64,000 nucleotides of DNA from Flavobacteriaceae bacterium. GTDB taxonomy: Bacteria > Bacteroidota > Bacteroidia > Flavobacteriales > Flavobacteriaceae. Position 1 is the stretch's first letter. Every line of letters starts with the position of its first letter. Positions 46,654 to 56,420 of the stretch are shown here, in pieces. The stretch spans positions 1 through 64,000 of the forward strand of contig CANLLR010000004.1 of the NCBI GenBank assembly GCA_947491985.1, written 5' to 3'. The notes beneath the pieces were generated by a model, which was given only the letters and a program-made list of their open reading frames with translations, was not told where the DNA came from and made no database searches. A program made the translations under genes and the position numbers.

Positions 46654-47094
46654 CTACACCATTTTTTTATACATAACCGAATGCCATCCAATATCCTGAA
46701 TTAAAAACGGCGCTTCCGATTTTTGATAGTTTAATTTTTCATAAAAACCAACAGCCGATTCACGTGCATTGAACCAAATTAATTCTGCATTTTGCTCCAA
46801 AATATACTGTTCGCAATGCAAAACCAACTGCTCGCCAATACCTTTTTTTTGAAAGACATCGAGGACTGCCATACCTCTAATTTGGTATTGTTTATCAGCA
46901 TTAAATGTACTTTTTTTATTTTGATAAACCGACACAACACCTATTATTTTTTTATTAACAAATGCCCCAAAATGTTGGGTTGTTGGCAGATCATCACCTT
47001 CAAAAAAGCAAGTCTCAATTGGTTTTCCTTCACGTAAAACAGGATGTCGAACAGCAAAGGTTGTAGTAAAATCAATTTCTCTAATTGTTATCAT
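46654..47094 (-). CDS. GNAT family N-acetyltransferase
   Basis: YQIRGMAVLDVFQKKGIGEQLVLHCEQYI; NARESAVGFYEKLNYQ. Confidence 0.9.
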   Translation of the reverse strand: MITIREIDFTTTFAVRHPVLREGKPIETCFFEGDDLPTTQHFGAFVNKKIIGVVSVYQNKKSTFNADKQYQIRGMAVLDVFQKKGIGEQLVLHCEQYILEQNAELIWFNARESAVGFYEKLNYQKSEAPFLIQDIGWHSVMYKKMV

Positions 47095-47195
47095 AAATTT
47101 ATAGGGTATTGTAAAACATAACAAATTAATACTAAAATCATTACATGAATTTAAATTTGTAAAATAAAAAAGTAGTCAATTTTTTTTAAAAAAAC

Positions 47196-47227
47196 TTGCA
47201 TCCAATATAACTAATGTTCTATATTTG
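47196..47227 (+). promoter_or_regulatory. Bacteroidota-type promoter for tRNA-Gly(UCC)
   Basis: TTG (47196) and TATATTTG (47220-47227). Confidence 0.5.
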
Positions 47228-47276
47228 CACCTCACAAAAAACGAAGTTTAATTTACATCGATGTTTTGTGACAAAT

Positions 47277-47349
<73 letters not shown>

Positions 47350-47350
47350 C

Positions 47351-47382
47351 TAAAGTCTCAAACTATGTTTGGGACTTTTTTT
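47351..47382 (+). terminator. Intrinsic terminator after tRNA-Gly
   Basis: AAGTCtCAAAC tat GTTTGgGACTTTTTTTTT. Confidence 0.75.
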
Positions 47383-47472
47383 TTGGCGTTTCGCTTCCTT
47401 CGTTGCGTCGGGCTTTTCGCTCTATCTTTTGCTCATGCTTCGCAAAAGGATGCCGCTGCAATCCCTAACGCG
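47383..47472 (+). repeat. REP-like palindromic intergenic repeat
   Basis: gcgtttcgcttccttcgttgcgtcgggcttttcgctctatCTTTTGCtcatgcttcGCAAAAGgatgccgctgcaatccctaacgcg. Confidence 0.6.
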
Positions 47473-47474
47473 AA

Positions 47475-48188
47475 CTATACTTTAATCCATGACAAATCCG
47501 TTTCCGATGCCAATTCTTCTGCATCCATTCCTTGTCGAAACAAACGTGCCGTTAATTCACCTTTCAAAATAATTCTATTTCCAGTAACTTCCAGCCAACT
47601 ACCTTCTCGTAAACCTAAAACCGGAATGGCATTAAATGCATGAAATTCCTTGATTCGGGTCTCACGGGTTTCACCCATGTGTTTCGATTGTAAATCGGCG
47701 TCGAGGTAATGCGGATTCAAATTAAACGGTAGCAATCCCAATGTCGCAAAACTCGGCGGATATACTACAGGCATGTCGTTTGTCGTTTGCATCGAAATTC
47801 CGGCAATATTGCTGCCGGCACTTGATCCCAAATAGGGTGTTCCACTTTTTACAACATCTGCCAAAACATCCATTACTTTATTTTCATATAGTTGATTGAC
47901 CAATAAAAAGGTATTGCCACCTCCAGTAAAAATGGCTTCTGCATTTTTAACGGCTTCCGGAGCATTTTCAAACTCATGAATACCACGAACCTCAATACCA
48001 ATTAGTGTAAAAGTTGTTTTTACCCGTGCAGTATATTCGTCATGTGTCATTCCGCCTGGTCGAGCATACGGAATAAAGAGTAGCGTTTTGCACGATTCGA
48101 AATGGGTTTTTAAAGTGGGTAATAAATAGGATAAATAGTCACCTCCGTGAAGTGTTGAGGTACTCGCAATAATTAATTTTTTAGTCAT
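47475..48188 (-). CDS. pepE: Dipeptidase E (peptidase S51)
   Basis: IFTGGGNTFLLVNQLYE, YLGSSAGSNIAGISMQTTNDMPVVYPPSF. Confidence 0.94.
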   Translation of the reverse strand: MTKKLIIASTSTLHGGDYLSYLLPTLKTHFESCKTLLFIPYARPGGMTHDEYTARVKTTFTLIGIEVRGIHEFENAPEAVKNAEAIFTGGGNTFLLVNQLYENKVMDVLADVVKSGTPYLGSSAGSNIAGISMQTTNDMPVVYPPSFATLGLLPFNLNPHYLDADLQSKHMGETRETRIKEFHAFNAIPVLGLREGSWLEVTGNRIILKGELTARLFRQGMDAEELASETDLSWIKV

Positions 48189-48315
48189 TTTTACTATTTT
48201 ACTTTACAAAGCTACAAACTAATCGTCTGAATATTAACATAAATTTACAATAGCTTTGGCTTATTTTTTTGATAATATTAAAATACATTTACACACCATA
48301 CGATTCAAAAGAACA

Positions 48316-49080
48316 ATGATTAATCATTACAAAATTATTTTTATTTTAATCTTTACAGCTTTTACAACCCAAGCCCAACAGCAAACAGTAAAGGTTTTAA
48401 AAGGAAAAGTAATAGCCAATTCTTATGATTTAGATGGAATTTATGTGGTTAACTTACGCTCCGATGTTTCGACACTAACAGAGAATGCTGGTTACTTTTC
48501 TATTCCAGCCATAGAGGGTGATACTTTATTGTTTTCCCATGTTCAACTCAAAGGATTGAAAATAGTACTAAAAAAAAACGATTTTGATGTCCCTCTTTTT
48601 TTTGTAAAAATGGAAGTACTATTACGTCAATTGGATGAAGTTACTATCAATCAATACAAAAACATTAACGCTGTTTCATTGCGAATTCTATCAAAACCTG
48701 CCAAGAAATATACTCCTGCTGAACGAAAATTACGAACTGCGGAAGAACTTCATTGGTACAGTCCATTGTTAATTCCAGTAGGAGGAATGAGCGTTGACGG
48801 AATGATCAATTCTATATCAGGACGGACTGCCATGTTACAAAAGGAATTGGTAATCGAACGAAAAGAATTCCTACATAAAAAAATCACCGACCAATTTAAA
48901 GAAGAATATTTCACAGAAATTTTGAAAATTCCTGCTGAATACGTCAAAGGATTTCACTATTATTTGGTGGAGGACAAAGAATTTGTAGCCGCTCTAAATG
49001 ATAAAAACACCACAATGGCAACTTTTATCATTAACCGATTAGCTGTCGATTATTTGCAACTTTTAGACAAAAAACAATAA
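48316..49080 (+). CDS. CarboxypepD_reg-like domain protein
   Basis: KVLKGKVIANSYDLDGIYVVNLRSDVSTLTENAGYFSIPAIEGDTLLFS. Confidence 0.82.
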   Translation: MINHYKIIFILIFTAFTTQAQQQTVKVLKGKVIANSYDLDGIYVVNLRSDVSTLTENAGYFSIPAIEGDTLLFSHVQLKGLKIVLKKNDFDVPLFFVKMEVLLRQLDEVTINQYKNINAVSLRILSKPAKKYTPAERKLRTAEELHWYSPLLIPVGGMSVDGMINSISGRTAMLQKELVIERKEFLHKKITDQFKEEYFTEILKIPAEYVKGFHYYLVEDKEFVAALNDKNTTMATFIINRLAVDYLQLLDKKQ

Positions 49081-49096
49081 TTTTCTTTACTTTTGA

Positions 49097-49597
49097 ATGA
49101 TGAAAAAAGCAGTCCCATTTTTTCTTTTTGTAGCGCTTTTAAGTTGTTTTGCTTTTACAACGCATAAGTTTTACACTGCGATTTATCAAATCAATTTTGT
49201 TCCAAACAAAAAAATGGTGCAAATTACCACACGTATTTTTGCTGACGATTTAAATGCTGCTTTAGAACATAAATTCCGCAAAAAAACAAGTTTAGGTACA
49301 AAAGCAGAAACAACAGAAGACATTGAGTTATTAAAAAAATACTTAGTCGAAAAATTTACTATCAAAATTGACGGTAAATTAAAAACCATGAATTTCCATA
49401 GCAAAGAACTTGAAGACAACATTCTTATTTGTTATTTGAGTTGTAAAGATATTTCAAAAATAACATCACTTGAAGTTGAAAATACCATCATAACTGAAAT
49501 TCATGGTGAACAACAAAACATCATTCAAGCCAATTTTAACAATAAGAAGGGCAGTCTACTTTTAGGCTCAGAAATCTTTAAAGGAATGTTAAAATAG
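49097..49597 (+). CDS. DUF6702-like secreted protein
   Basis: Signal peptide; HKFYTAIYQINFVPNKKMVQITTRIFADDLNAALE. Confidence 0.8.
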   Translation: MMKKAVPFFLFVALLSCFAFTTHKFYTAIYQINFVPNKKMVQITTRIFADDLNAALEHKFRKKTSLGTKAETTEDIELLKKYLVEKFTIKIDGKLKTMNFHSKELEDNILICYLSCKDISKITSLEVENTIITEIHGEQQNIIQANFNNKKGSLLLGSEIFKGMLK

Positions 49598-49658
49598 TAC
49601 TAAATGACCTTGTCTCTTATAAAAATAATTACTTTTAGCTCTTTAATCCAAGAATATT

Positions 49659-51896
49659 ATGAATAGAATAATTACACTATTATTTGTGTTGCCTGGTTTT
49701 ATATTTTCACAAGAAGTGCCAACTACGAAAGCAGCAAGTGAAAAAAATACCGACAAATTCAAACAGATGTACGATTTGATGGCAACGCCTAATATGTATC
49801 GCACCGCTTCTGGAGCACCAGGTCCCGAATATTATCAGCAACAAGCCGATTATAAAATGGACATTGAATTGGACGATAAAAACACCAAATTATACGGTCA
49901 AGAAACCATTACTTATACCAACAATGCTAAAGAATCACTCGATTATCTTTGGGTGCAGTTGGATCAAAATCAAAATTCACGCAAGTCACTTTCACCTTTG
50001 GTAGAAAACAGAAAAACCGATCCAGCAATGGGCGTTCAAGGGTTTTCTCGTAAATATTTGGAAGAAGATTTTGACGGTGGTTTTATTATCGAATACGTTA
50101 AAGATGCGCTGGGAAAACCGATGAAATATATTGTCAATCAAACGATGATGCGGATTGAATTGGTTACTCCATTAAAGCATAAAGAAAAAATTTCTTTTTC
50201 TATAAAATGGTGGTACAACATCAATAATTATACCATAGATGGCGGGCGTTCAGGTTATGAACATTTTGAAAAAGACGGAAATAATTTATATGTTCTTGCG
50301 CAGTTTTTTCCTAGAATGGCAGTTTATAATGATGTCGAAGGTTGGCAAAATATGCAATTTTGGGGTTCAGGCGAATTTGCATTGCCTTTCGGAAACTATG
50401 AAGTAAATATTACCGTTCCTGCTGATCATATTTTAGAAGCTACTGGAAGTTTAATCAACCGAGGCGAAGTCTTCACTCCAGCCCAATTGGCCCGCTATGC
50501 GCTTGCTGAAAAGACCTTTGACAAACCCATAATGATTGTTACGCAAGCCGAAGCCGAAGCCGCTGAAAAAGGGTTCTCTGATAAAAAGAAAACCTGGAAA
50601 TTTAAAGCTGAAAATGTTCGTGATTTTGGTATCTCAACGTCAAGAAAATTCATTTATGATGCTATGGCAGTGCAATTGGACAGTCGAACTACAATGGCGA
50701 TTTCACTCTATCCGAAAGAAGGAAATCCGTTATGGGAAGAATACTCTACTCGAATGGTAGCACATACGTTAAAAAGCTATTCTAAATATACGTTTGATTA
50801 TCCGTACCCAAAAGCGATATCAATCAATGCGCGTGATCAAGGAATGGAATATCCTATGATTTGTTGGAATTTTGGTCGCCCCGATGAAACTGGAAAATAT
50901 TCGGATCAAACCAAATACGGTATGTTGGGCGTAATTTGTCATGAAGTCGGACATAACTTTTTTCCAATGATTGTCAATTCGGATGAACGGCAATGGACTT
51001 GGATGGATGAAGGATTGAATTCGTTTATGGAATATTTAGCCGAATCGACTTTTGAACTTAATTTCCCTACACGTCGTGGACCAGCAAAAAATATTGTTCC
51101 GTATATGAGTGGCGATCAAAAAGGATTGGAACCAATCATGACCAATTCAGAAAGTATTCGTCAATTTGGAAACAATGCTTATGGAAAACCAGCAACAGCA
51201 TTGAACATATTGCGTGAAACCATTATGGGACATGAATTGTTTGATTATGCTTTTAAAACGTATTCCAACCGATGGAAATTCAAACATCCAACGCCTGAAG
51301 ATTTTTTTAGAACTATGGAAGATGCCTCGGCAGTCGACTTAGATTGGTTTTGGAGAGGTTGGTTTTATACTACCGATGCGACTGATATCGGAATTAAAGA
51401 AGTAAAAAAGTATTTTGTTAGCAACGAACCGTCGAAAGAGGTTGCCGAGTTTTTGAAAACTAGAAGAAGACGCGATTCCAATCCAGGTAAAATGGTGTAC
51501 ATGATTGCCGACGGTAGCGAAGATTACAAACCTGAAATGAATAAGCCCTTCAAAATTTCCGATTACAAAGATTTAGACGAATACGTAACGGCCAATTTCA
51601 CTCCGGAAGAGCGTGCCAAATTAAACGAACCTAAATATTTCTATCAAGTCACTTTTGATAAACCTGGCGGTTTGGTCATGCCAATTATTGTCGAGTTAAT
51701 TTACGAAGATGGTACGACAGAAACGCAAAAGTTTCCAGCACAAATTTGGCGTATGAACGATAAAGAAGTAACGCGTACGTTTGCTACTCAAAAAGCGATT
51801 GTTAAAATTCAATTGGATCCAAAATTAGAAACTGCCGATATCGATACCACTAATAACACTTGGCCTAAAGAAGAAGTAAAGTCGAAATTTGATTAA
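49659..51896 (+). CDS. M1 family metallopeptidase
   Basis: HEVGHNFFPMIVNSDERQWTWMDEGLNSFMEYLAE (HExxH-18-E). Confidence 0.95.
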   Translation: MNRIITLLFVLPGFIFSQEVPTTKAASEKNTDKFKQMYDLMATPNMYRTASGAPGPEYYQQQADYKMDIELDDKNTKLYGQETITYTNNAKESLDYLWVQLDQNQNSRKSLSPLVENRKTDPAMGVQGFSRKYLEEDFDGGFIIEYVKDALGKPMKYIVNQTMMRIELVTPLKHKEKISFSIKWWYNINNYTIDGGRSGYEHFEKDGNNLYVLAQFFPRMAVYNDVEGWQNMQFWGSGEFALPFGNYEVNITVPADHILEATGSLINRGEVFTPAQLARYALAEKTFDKPIMIVTQAEAEAAEKGFSDKKKTWKFKAENVRDFGISTSRKFIYDAMAVQLDSRTTMAISLYPKEGNPLWEEYSTRMVAHTLKSYSKYTFDYPYPKAISINARDQGMEYPMICWNFGRPDETGKYSDQTKYGMLGVICHEVGHNFFPMIVNSDERQWTWMDEGLNSFMEYLAESTFELNFPTRRGPAKNIVPYMSGDQKGLEPIMTNSESIRQFGNNAYGKPATALNILRETIMGHELFDYAFKTYSNRWKFKHPTPEDFFRTMEDASAVDLDWFWRGWFYTTDATDIGIKEVKKYFVSNEPSKEVAEFLKTRRRRDSNPGKMVYMIADGSEDYKPEMNKPFKISDYKDLDEYVTANFTPEERAKLNEPKYFYQVTFDKPGGLVMPIIVELIYEDGTTETQKFPAQIWRMNDKEVTRTFATQKAIVKIQLDPKLETADIDTTNNTWPKEEVKSKFD

Positions 51897-51934
51897 ATTA
51901 TGTTTTTTTAATGGTTTTTCACTTTTCGACTTTG

Positions 51935-51942
51935 TAACTTTG
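51935..51942 (+). promoter_or_regulatory. TAnnTTTG -7 element upstream of tatA
   Basis: TAACTTTG 22 nt upstream of ATG at 51964. Confidence 0.4.
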
Positions 51943-51963
51943 TAGTCTTAAAACAAATAAATT

Positions 51964-52287
51964 ATGTTTGGAATAGGAGGAGGCGAAATGATTTTTATCA
52001 TTTTTATCGCTTTGATGCTTTTCGGTTCAGATAAAATTCCGGTTATTGCCCGCTCTTTGGGTAAAGGAATGGCGCAATTAAAAAATGCGACCAACGAAAT
52101 AAAAAGCGAAATATCTAAAAGTGCCGAAGCCAATGGTTTAGACACTTCCATAAAAGATTTAACAAGTACTTTTAATATTGAAGTAGAAAGTATTAAAGGT
52201 AGTTTAGATACCAATGTGACAAATCCACTCGATAAAATGAAAGAAGATATCGAAGCAGCCACCGGTCCAATCAAACGCCAAATGTAA
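51964..52287 (+). CDS. tatA: Sec-independent (twin-arginine) translocase TatA/TatB family protein
   Basis: MFGIGGGEMIFIIFIALMLFGSDKIPVIARSLGKGMAQLKNATNEIK. Confidence 0.92.
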   Translation: MFGIGGGEMIFIIFIALMLFGSDKIPVIARSLGKGMAQLKNATNEIKSEISKSAEANGLDTSIKDLTSTFNIEVESIKGSLDTNVTNPLDKMKEDIEAATGPIKRQM

Positions 52288-52847
52288 TGCTCGAAAAAAT
52301 CGTAGCACTCGATAAATATCTGTTTGTTTTTCTCAACGGATTGGGTTCTGAAACCTATGACGGTTTGTGGTTGCTCATTACCAAACAAATAAATTGGATT
52401 CCGTTTTTTTTACTACTTGCATATTTACTTATTAAAAATTTAGGATGGAAAGCATTTGGCTTTGTGATGCTTTTTATCGCTTTGCTTTTGCTAGTAGGCA
52501 ACGAAACGGTTGAATTTTGTAAAGTTGTTTTCGAAAGACTGCGTCCGTGTAACGAACCCGAATTAAAAAACAGCATTCGCATTGTTCACCAATCGGATTC
52601 GTTTAGTTTCTTTTCAGGTCACGCCACCAATTCGATGGCAACCATGACATTTGTCTTCTTAATTCTAAGAAAATATTACAAGTATGCTTTTTTGGTATTC
52701 TTGTATCCACTAATTTTCGCTTACAGCCGAATTTATTTGGGTGTACATTACCCAACGGATATTTTAACAGGATATACTGTTGGCGCAACCATGGGAGGAT
52801 TATTTTATAAAGGCTATCAGTATTTTATAAAGCGTAAGTCCAGTTAA
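52287..52847 (+). CDS. PAP2 family phosphatase
   Basis: KVVFERLRPCNEP, FSFFSGHATNSMA, SRIYLGVHYPTDILTG; TAATG overlap with tatA. Confidence 0.93.
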   Translation: MLEKIVALDKYLFVFLNGLGSETYDGLWLLITKQINWIPFFLLLAYLLIKNLGWKAFGFVMLFIALLLLVGNETVEFCKVVFERLRPCNEPELKNSIRIVHQSDSFSFFSGHATNSMATMTFVFLILRKYYKYAFLVFLYPLIFAYSRIYLGVHYPTDILTGYTVGATMGGLFYKGYQYFIKRKSS

Positions 52848-53485
52848 AGTACTCTGCTCACCGTTAATCCGTCGCGTATGGGAAGCAATACCGTTGCTAC
52901 TCTAGGATCATTTTTCAACAGTTGATTGTATTCCAACAACACTTTCGTGGAAATATCATTTGGATGTACTTCTTCAACTACTTTGCCACTCCACAATACA
53001 TTGTCCGATAAGACCACACCGCCTTTGTTCATTTTTGGAACAATTAAGTTAAAATACTGAATGTAATTTTCTTTATCGGCATCAATAAAAACCAAGTCAA
53101 ATTGCATATCAATAGTCGGAATAATTGCAGTGGCTTCTCCCAAGTGTTGCACAATTTGATTTCCCCATGGCGACAAATCAAAATATTTTCGCTGAAAATC
53201 GATCAATTCTTCTTTAATATCAATAGTATGCAAAACACCATTTTCTCGCATGCCTTCACACAAGCACAAGGCCGAATAGCCGGTGTACGTTCCGATTTCG
53301 AGAATGTTCAAAGGCCGAATTAATTGTGACAACATGCTCAATACTCTTCCTTGAAAGTGACCACTCAACATTCGTGGAAGCAGCACTTTTTGGTAGGTTT
53401 CTTTGTTGAGTTTCGCAAGTAGTTCAGGTTCGTTTTCCGAATGTTGTTCGATGTAATTTTCTAAATCGTCTGAGAGGAAATGCAT
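52844..53485 (-). CDS. O-methyltransferase (class I SAM)
   Basis: ILEIGTYTGYSALCLCEGM, FDLVFIDADKENYIQYFNLIVPKMNKGGVVLSDNVLWSGKV. Confidence 0.94.
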   Translation of the reverse strand: MHFLSDDLENYIEQHSENEPELLAKLNKETYQKVLLPRMLSGHFQGRVLSMLSQLIRPLNILEIGTYTGYSALCLCEGMRENGVLHTIDIKEELIDFQRKYFDLSPWGNQIVQHLGEATAIIPTIDMQFDLVFIDADKENYIQYFNLIVPKMNKGGVVLSDNVLWSGKVVEEVHPNDISTKVLLEYNQLLKNDPRVATVLLPIRDGLTVSRVL

Positions 53486-53596
53486 GATAACTAATTTTAA
53501 ATCGGTCCAAAGGTAGTAAATAATCCAAGCTTGTAATTAATGTAATCATTGCCTATTCTAATTTAAATGTTATTTTTAACATCTAAACAATAAGCA

Positions 53597-55297
53597 ATGT
53601 CGAAACCTTTATATGTACTCGGAACCGGACTTTCACACAATGGTTCTGCTGTTTTACTTAAAGACGGTAAAGTATGTGTAGGTATTGAAAAAGAACGTCT
53701 TAGTCGTAAAAAACACGATGGAGGCAACGATTCACTCGCTATTCAGTATTGTCTCGACGCAGAGGGAATTACTTTAGATGATCTTGCAGTTGTGGTGCAA
53801 TGTGAAAATTTCACACTGCCTGACCGAACGCATTTTAAAGGCAAACGCCTTTTTGAAAATACAACACTTCCCAAAATTATTGATATTTCGCATCATTTGG
53901 CACATGCATACAGTGCCGTTGGAACTTCGCCATTTTCGGAATGCGCGGTTATGGTGATTGATGGATGCGGAAGTCCGTTAGATCAATTTATTGCCTTGCA
54001 TCCCGAACAAAAGCATTTGCTTGATCCTGTATTTTTTGAGGAAAAGCAAATGCAATGTGAAAAAGATAGTTTCTATTATTTTGACGGACAAAATCTTATA
54101 CCACTCTACAAAGATTTTAGTACAATGAGTTCGAATTCGACCAATGATTTTCGACTTCCTACAACCCAACATTCGATAGGCGGATTTTATGCTTCAATTA
54201 GCAATTACGTTTTTGGCGATATGGATGATGTGGGAAAATTGATGGGTTTAGCTCCTTTTGGCACTTCAGAGGATTTTGATTTTGAAGCCTTTGAATTCCA
54301 ATCGGGACGCTTGTTTGTAAAAGATACTTGGCAGAAGCATTTTCAAAAGCCATCGAAAGGATATGGTCATTTTAAAACCCATTTCAATTATTATGCGAAT
54401 GTGGCCAAGTGGGCTCAAGAACAAGTCGAGAAAGCGGTGGTGTTGTGTATCAAAAATCGATTAGAACAATTTCCGCATCTAAATGTATGTTATACTGGTG
54501 GTGTGGCTTTGAATGCAGTGGCCAATGCAAAGTTAATAGCATCGAATGCAGCACAAAATAATTATTTCGAACCCGCTGCAGCCGATAATGGTTTGGCGTT
54601 GGGTTGTGCTTTTTATGGTTGGTTAGCCTATTTAAAGCAACCCAAAATGAAGCATGATGGTAGTACTTGTTTTGGAAAAAAATATACTAAAGACGACATT
54701 GATTTGGCGGTTGCTCATTCTAAAAATCACTATTCTATCAGTCATTATGTAGACGAAGAGAAACTGATTTCCTATTGCGCTTCTCAATTGTACAATGGTA
54801 AAACAATTGGTTGGTTTCAATCGGGTGCAGAATTCGGACCACGATCATTAGGTCGACGAAGTATTTTGGCACATCCAGGAATAAAAGGTATGAAAGATCA
54901 TATCAACAAAAACATCAAGTTTAGAGAAGATTTTCGTCCGTTTGCCCCCGCTGTTTTACAATCAAAAGTACACGAATATTTCGAAAGAGGCAACGACAGT
55001 CCCTATATGATTTTAGTAGATAAAACACGAGAGGAATGTATAGAAAAATTGTGTAATGTTACCCATTGCGATGGTTCCGCTCGAGTGCAAACCATAGAAG
55101 AAAGTTGGAATCTATTATTTCATAAACTAGTTACAGCTTTTGAATCGCTTTCCGGAATTGCCGTAGTACTCAATACAAGTCTCAACCGCAAAGGAATGCC
55201 AATAGTCGAAACTCCGAGCGAAGCTTTAGAATTATTCTCAGAAACCGCACTAGATATCTTGGTTATTGAGAATACAGTTTTTGAAAAGCAACCGTAA
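53597..55297 (+). CDS. NodU/CmcH-type carbamoyltransferase
   Basis: GLSHNGSAVLLKDGKVCVGIEKERLSRKKHDGG, DISHHLAHAYSAVGTSPF, NVCYTGGVALNAVAN, EFGPRSLGRRSILAHP. Confidence 0.94.
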   Translation: MSKPLYVLGTGLSHNGSAVLLKDGKVCVGIEKERLSRKKHDGGNDSLAIQYCLDAEGITLDDLAVVVQCENFTLPDRTHFKGKRLFENTTLPKIIDISHHLAHAYSAVGTSPFSECAVMVIDGCGSPLDQFIALHPEQKHLLDPVFFEEKQMQCEKDSFYYFDGQNLIPLYKDFSTMSSNSTNDFRLPTTQHSIGGFYASISNYVFGDMDDVGKLMGLAPFGTSEDFDFEAFEFQSGRLFVKDTWQKHFQKPSKGYGHFKTHFNYYANVAKWAQEQVEKAVVLCIKNRLEQFPHLNVCYTGGVALNAVANAKLIASNAAQNNYFEPAAADNGLALGCAFYGWLAYLKQPKMKHDGSTCFGKKYTKDDIDLAVAHSKNHYSISHYVDEEKLISYCASQLYNGKTIGWFQSGAEFGPRSLGRRSILAHPGIKGMKDHINKNIKFREDFRPFAPAVLQSKVHEYFERGNDSPYMILVDKTREECIEKLCNVTHCDGSARVQTIEESWNLLFHKLVTAFESLSGIAVVLNTSLNRKGMPIVETPSEALELFSETALDILVIENTVFEKQP

Positions 55298-55312
55298 TCC
55301 GCAAATTGTTTT

Positions 55313-55320
55313 TACATTTG
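55313..55320 (+). promoter_or_regulatory. TAnnTTTG -7 element immediately upstream of rlmN
   Basis: TACATTTG ends 4 nt before ATG at 55325. Confidence 0.5.
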
Positions 55321-55324
55321 CACC

Positions 55325-56362
55325 ATGATCGAGAAAAAAGACATCCGTGCCCAATCGAAAGACCAACTCCGCGAATTTTTTGTAGCCAATAACGATAAAG
55401 CGTTTCGCGGAAATCAAGTCTACGAATGGTTATGGAGCAAAGGCGCGCATAGTTTTGATGATATGACCAATGTATCTAAAGAAACTCGAACAATGCTCGA
55501 AAGGCATTTTGTAATCAATCACATTAAGGTCGACCAAATGCAGCGCAGTGAAGACGGAACCGTTAAAAACGCCGTTCGTTTGCATGATGGTTTAATTGTA
55601 GAAAGTGTTTTGATTCCGACCAACACCCGAACCACAGCCTGTGTTTCAAGTCAAGTAGGTTGTAGTCTCGATTGTAATTTTTGCGCCACAGCACGTTTAA
55701 AACGCATGCGAAATTTAGAACCGGGCGAAATTTACGACCAAGTATTAGCGATTCATAATGAAAGCAAATTGTACCATAACCGACCTCTTTCTAATATTGT
55801 TTTTATGGGAATGGGAGAACCGCTGATGAATTACAACAATGTCATCAAAGCGATTGCTATGATTACTTCCGATGAAGGATTGGGAATGTCACCCAAACGC
55901 ATCACCGTTTCTACTTCTGGAATTCCGAAAATGATTAAAAAAATGGCTGATGATGAGGTGAAATTCAAATTGGCAGTATCCTTACATTCGGCTATTGATG
56001 AGGTTCGAGCACGAATTATGCCGTTTAGTTCTAACTTTCCACTGAAAGATTTACGCGAAAGTTTAGAATATTGGTACCACAAAACAAAGAGTAAAATTAC
56101 ATATGAATATGTAGTTTGGAGAGGTATCAACGACAACAAAGAAGCCATTGATGCTTTAGTTAAGTTTTGTAAATACGTTCCGTGTAAAGTCAATTTAATC
56201 GAATACAATCCGATAGATGATGGTGAGTTTCAACAAGCTTCCGACGAAGCAATTGATAATTATATCAAAGCTTTAGAACGACATAATATTGTTGCAAAAG
56301 TCCGCCGAAGTCGTGGCAAAGATATCGATGCAGCTTGTGGTCAATTGGCCAATAAGTCATAA
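55325..56362 (+). CDS. rlmN: 23S rRNA (adenine2503-C2)-methyltransferase
   Basis: SSQVGCSLDCNFCATARLKRMRNL radical SAM cluster, IVFMGMGEPLMNYNNV, RRSRGKDIDAACGQLA. Confidence 0.97.
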   Translation: MIEKKDIRAQSKDQLREFFVANNDKAFRGNQVYEWLWSKGAHSFDDMTNVSKETRTMLERHFVINHIKVDQMQRSEDGTVKNAVRLHDGLIVESVLIPTNTRTTACVSSQVGCSLDCNFCATARLKRMRNLEPGEIYDQVLAIHNESKLYHNRPLSNIVFMGMGEPLMNYNNVIKAIAMITSDEGLGMSPKRITVSTSGIPKMIKKMADDEVKFKLAVSLHSAIDEVRARIMPFSSNFPLKDLRESLEYWYHKTKSKITYEYVVWRGINDNKEAIDALVKFCKYVPCKVNLIEYNPIDDGEFQQASDEAIDNYIKALERHNIVAKVRRSRGKDIDAACGQLANKS

Positions 56363-56366
56363 AAAG

Positions 56367-56399
56367 AAAAAAACGTCCCATTTTACTGGGACGTTTTTC
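56367..56399. terminator. Bidirectional intrinsic terminator
   Basis: AAAACGTCCCA ttttac TGGGACGTTTTT. Confidence 0.75.
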
Positions 56400-56420
56400 T
56401 TAACTAACCTTTTTATAAAT

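Noticed and set aside
51948-52388. 146-aa - strand ORF over tatA
   Set aside because: Antisense to tatA, which has a clear TatA-like N-terminus and operonic overlap with the PAP2 gene.
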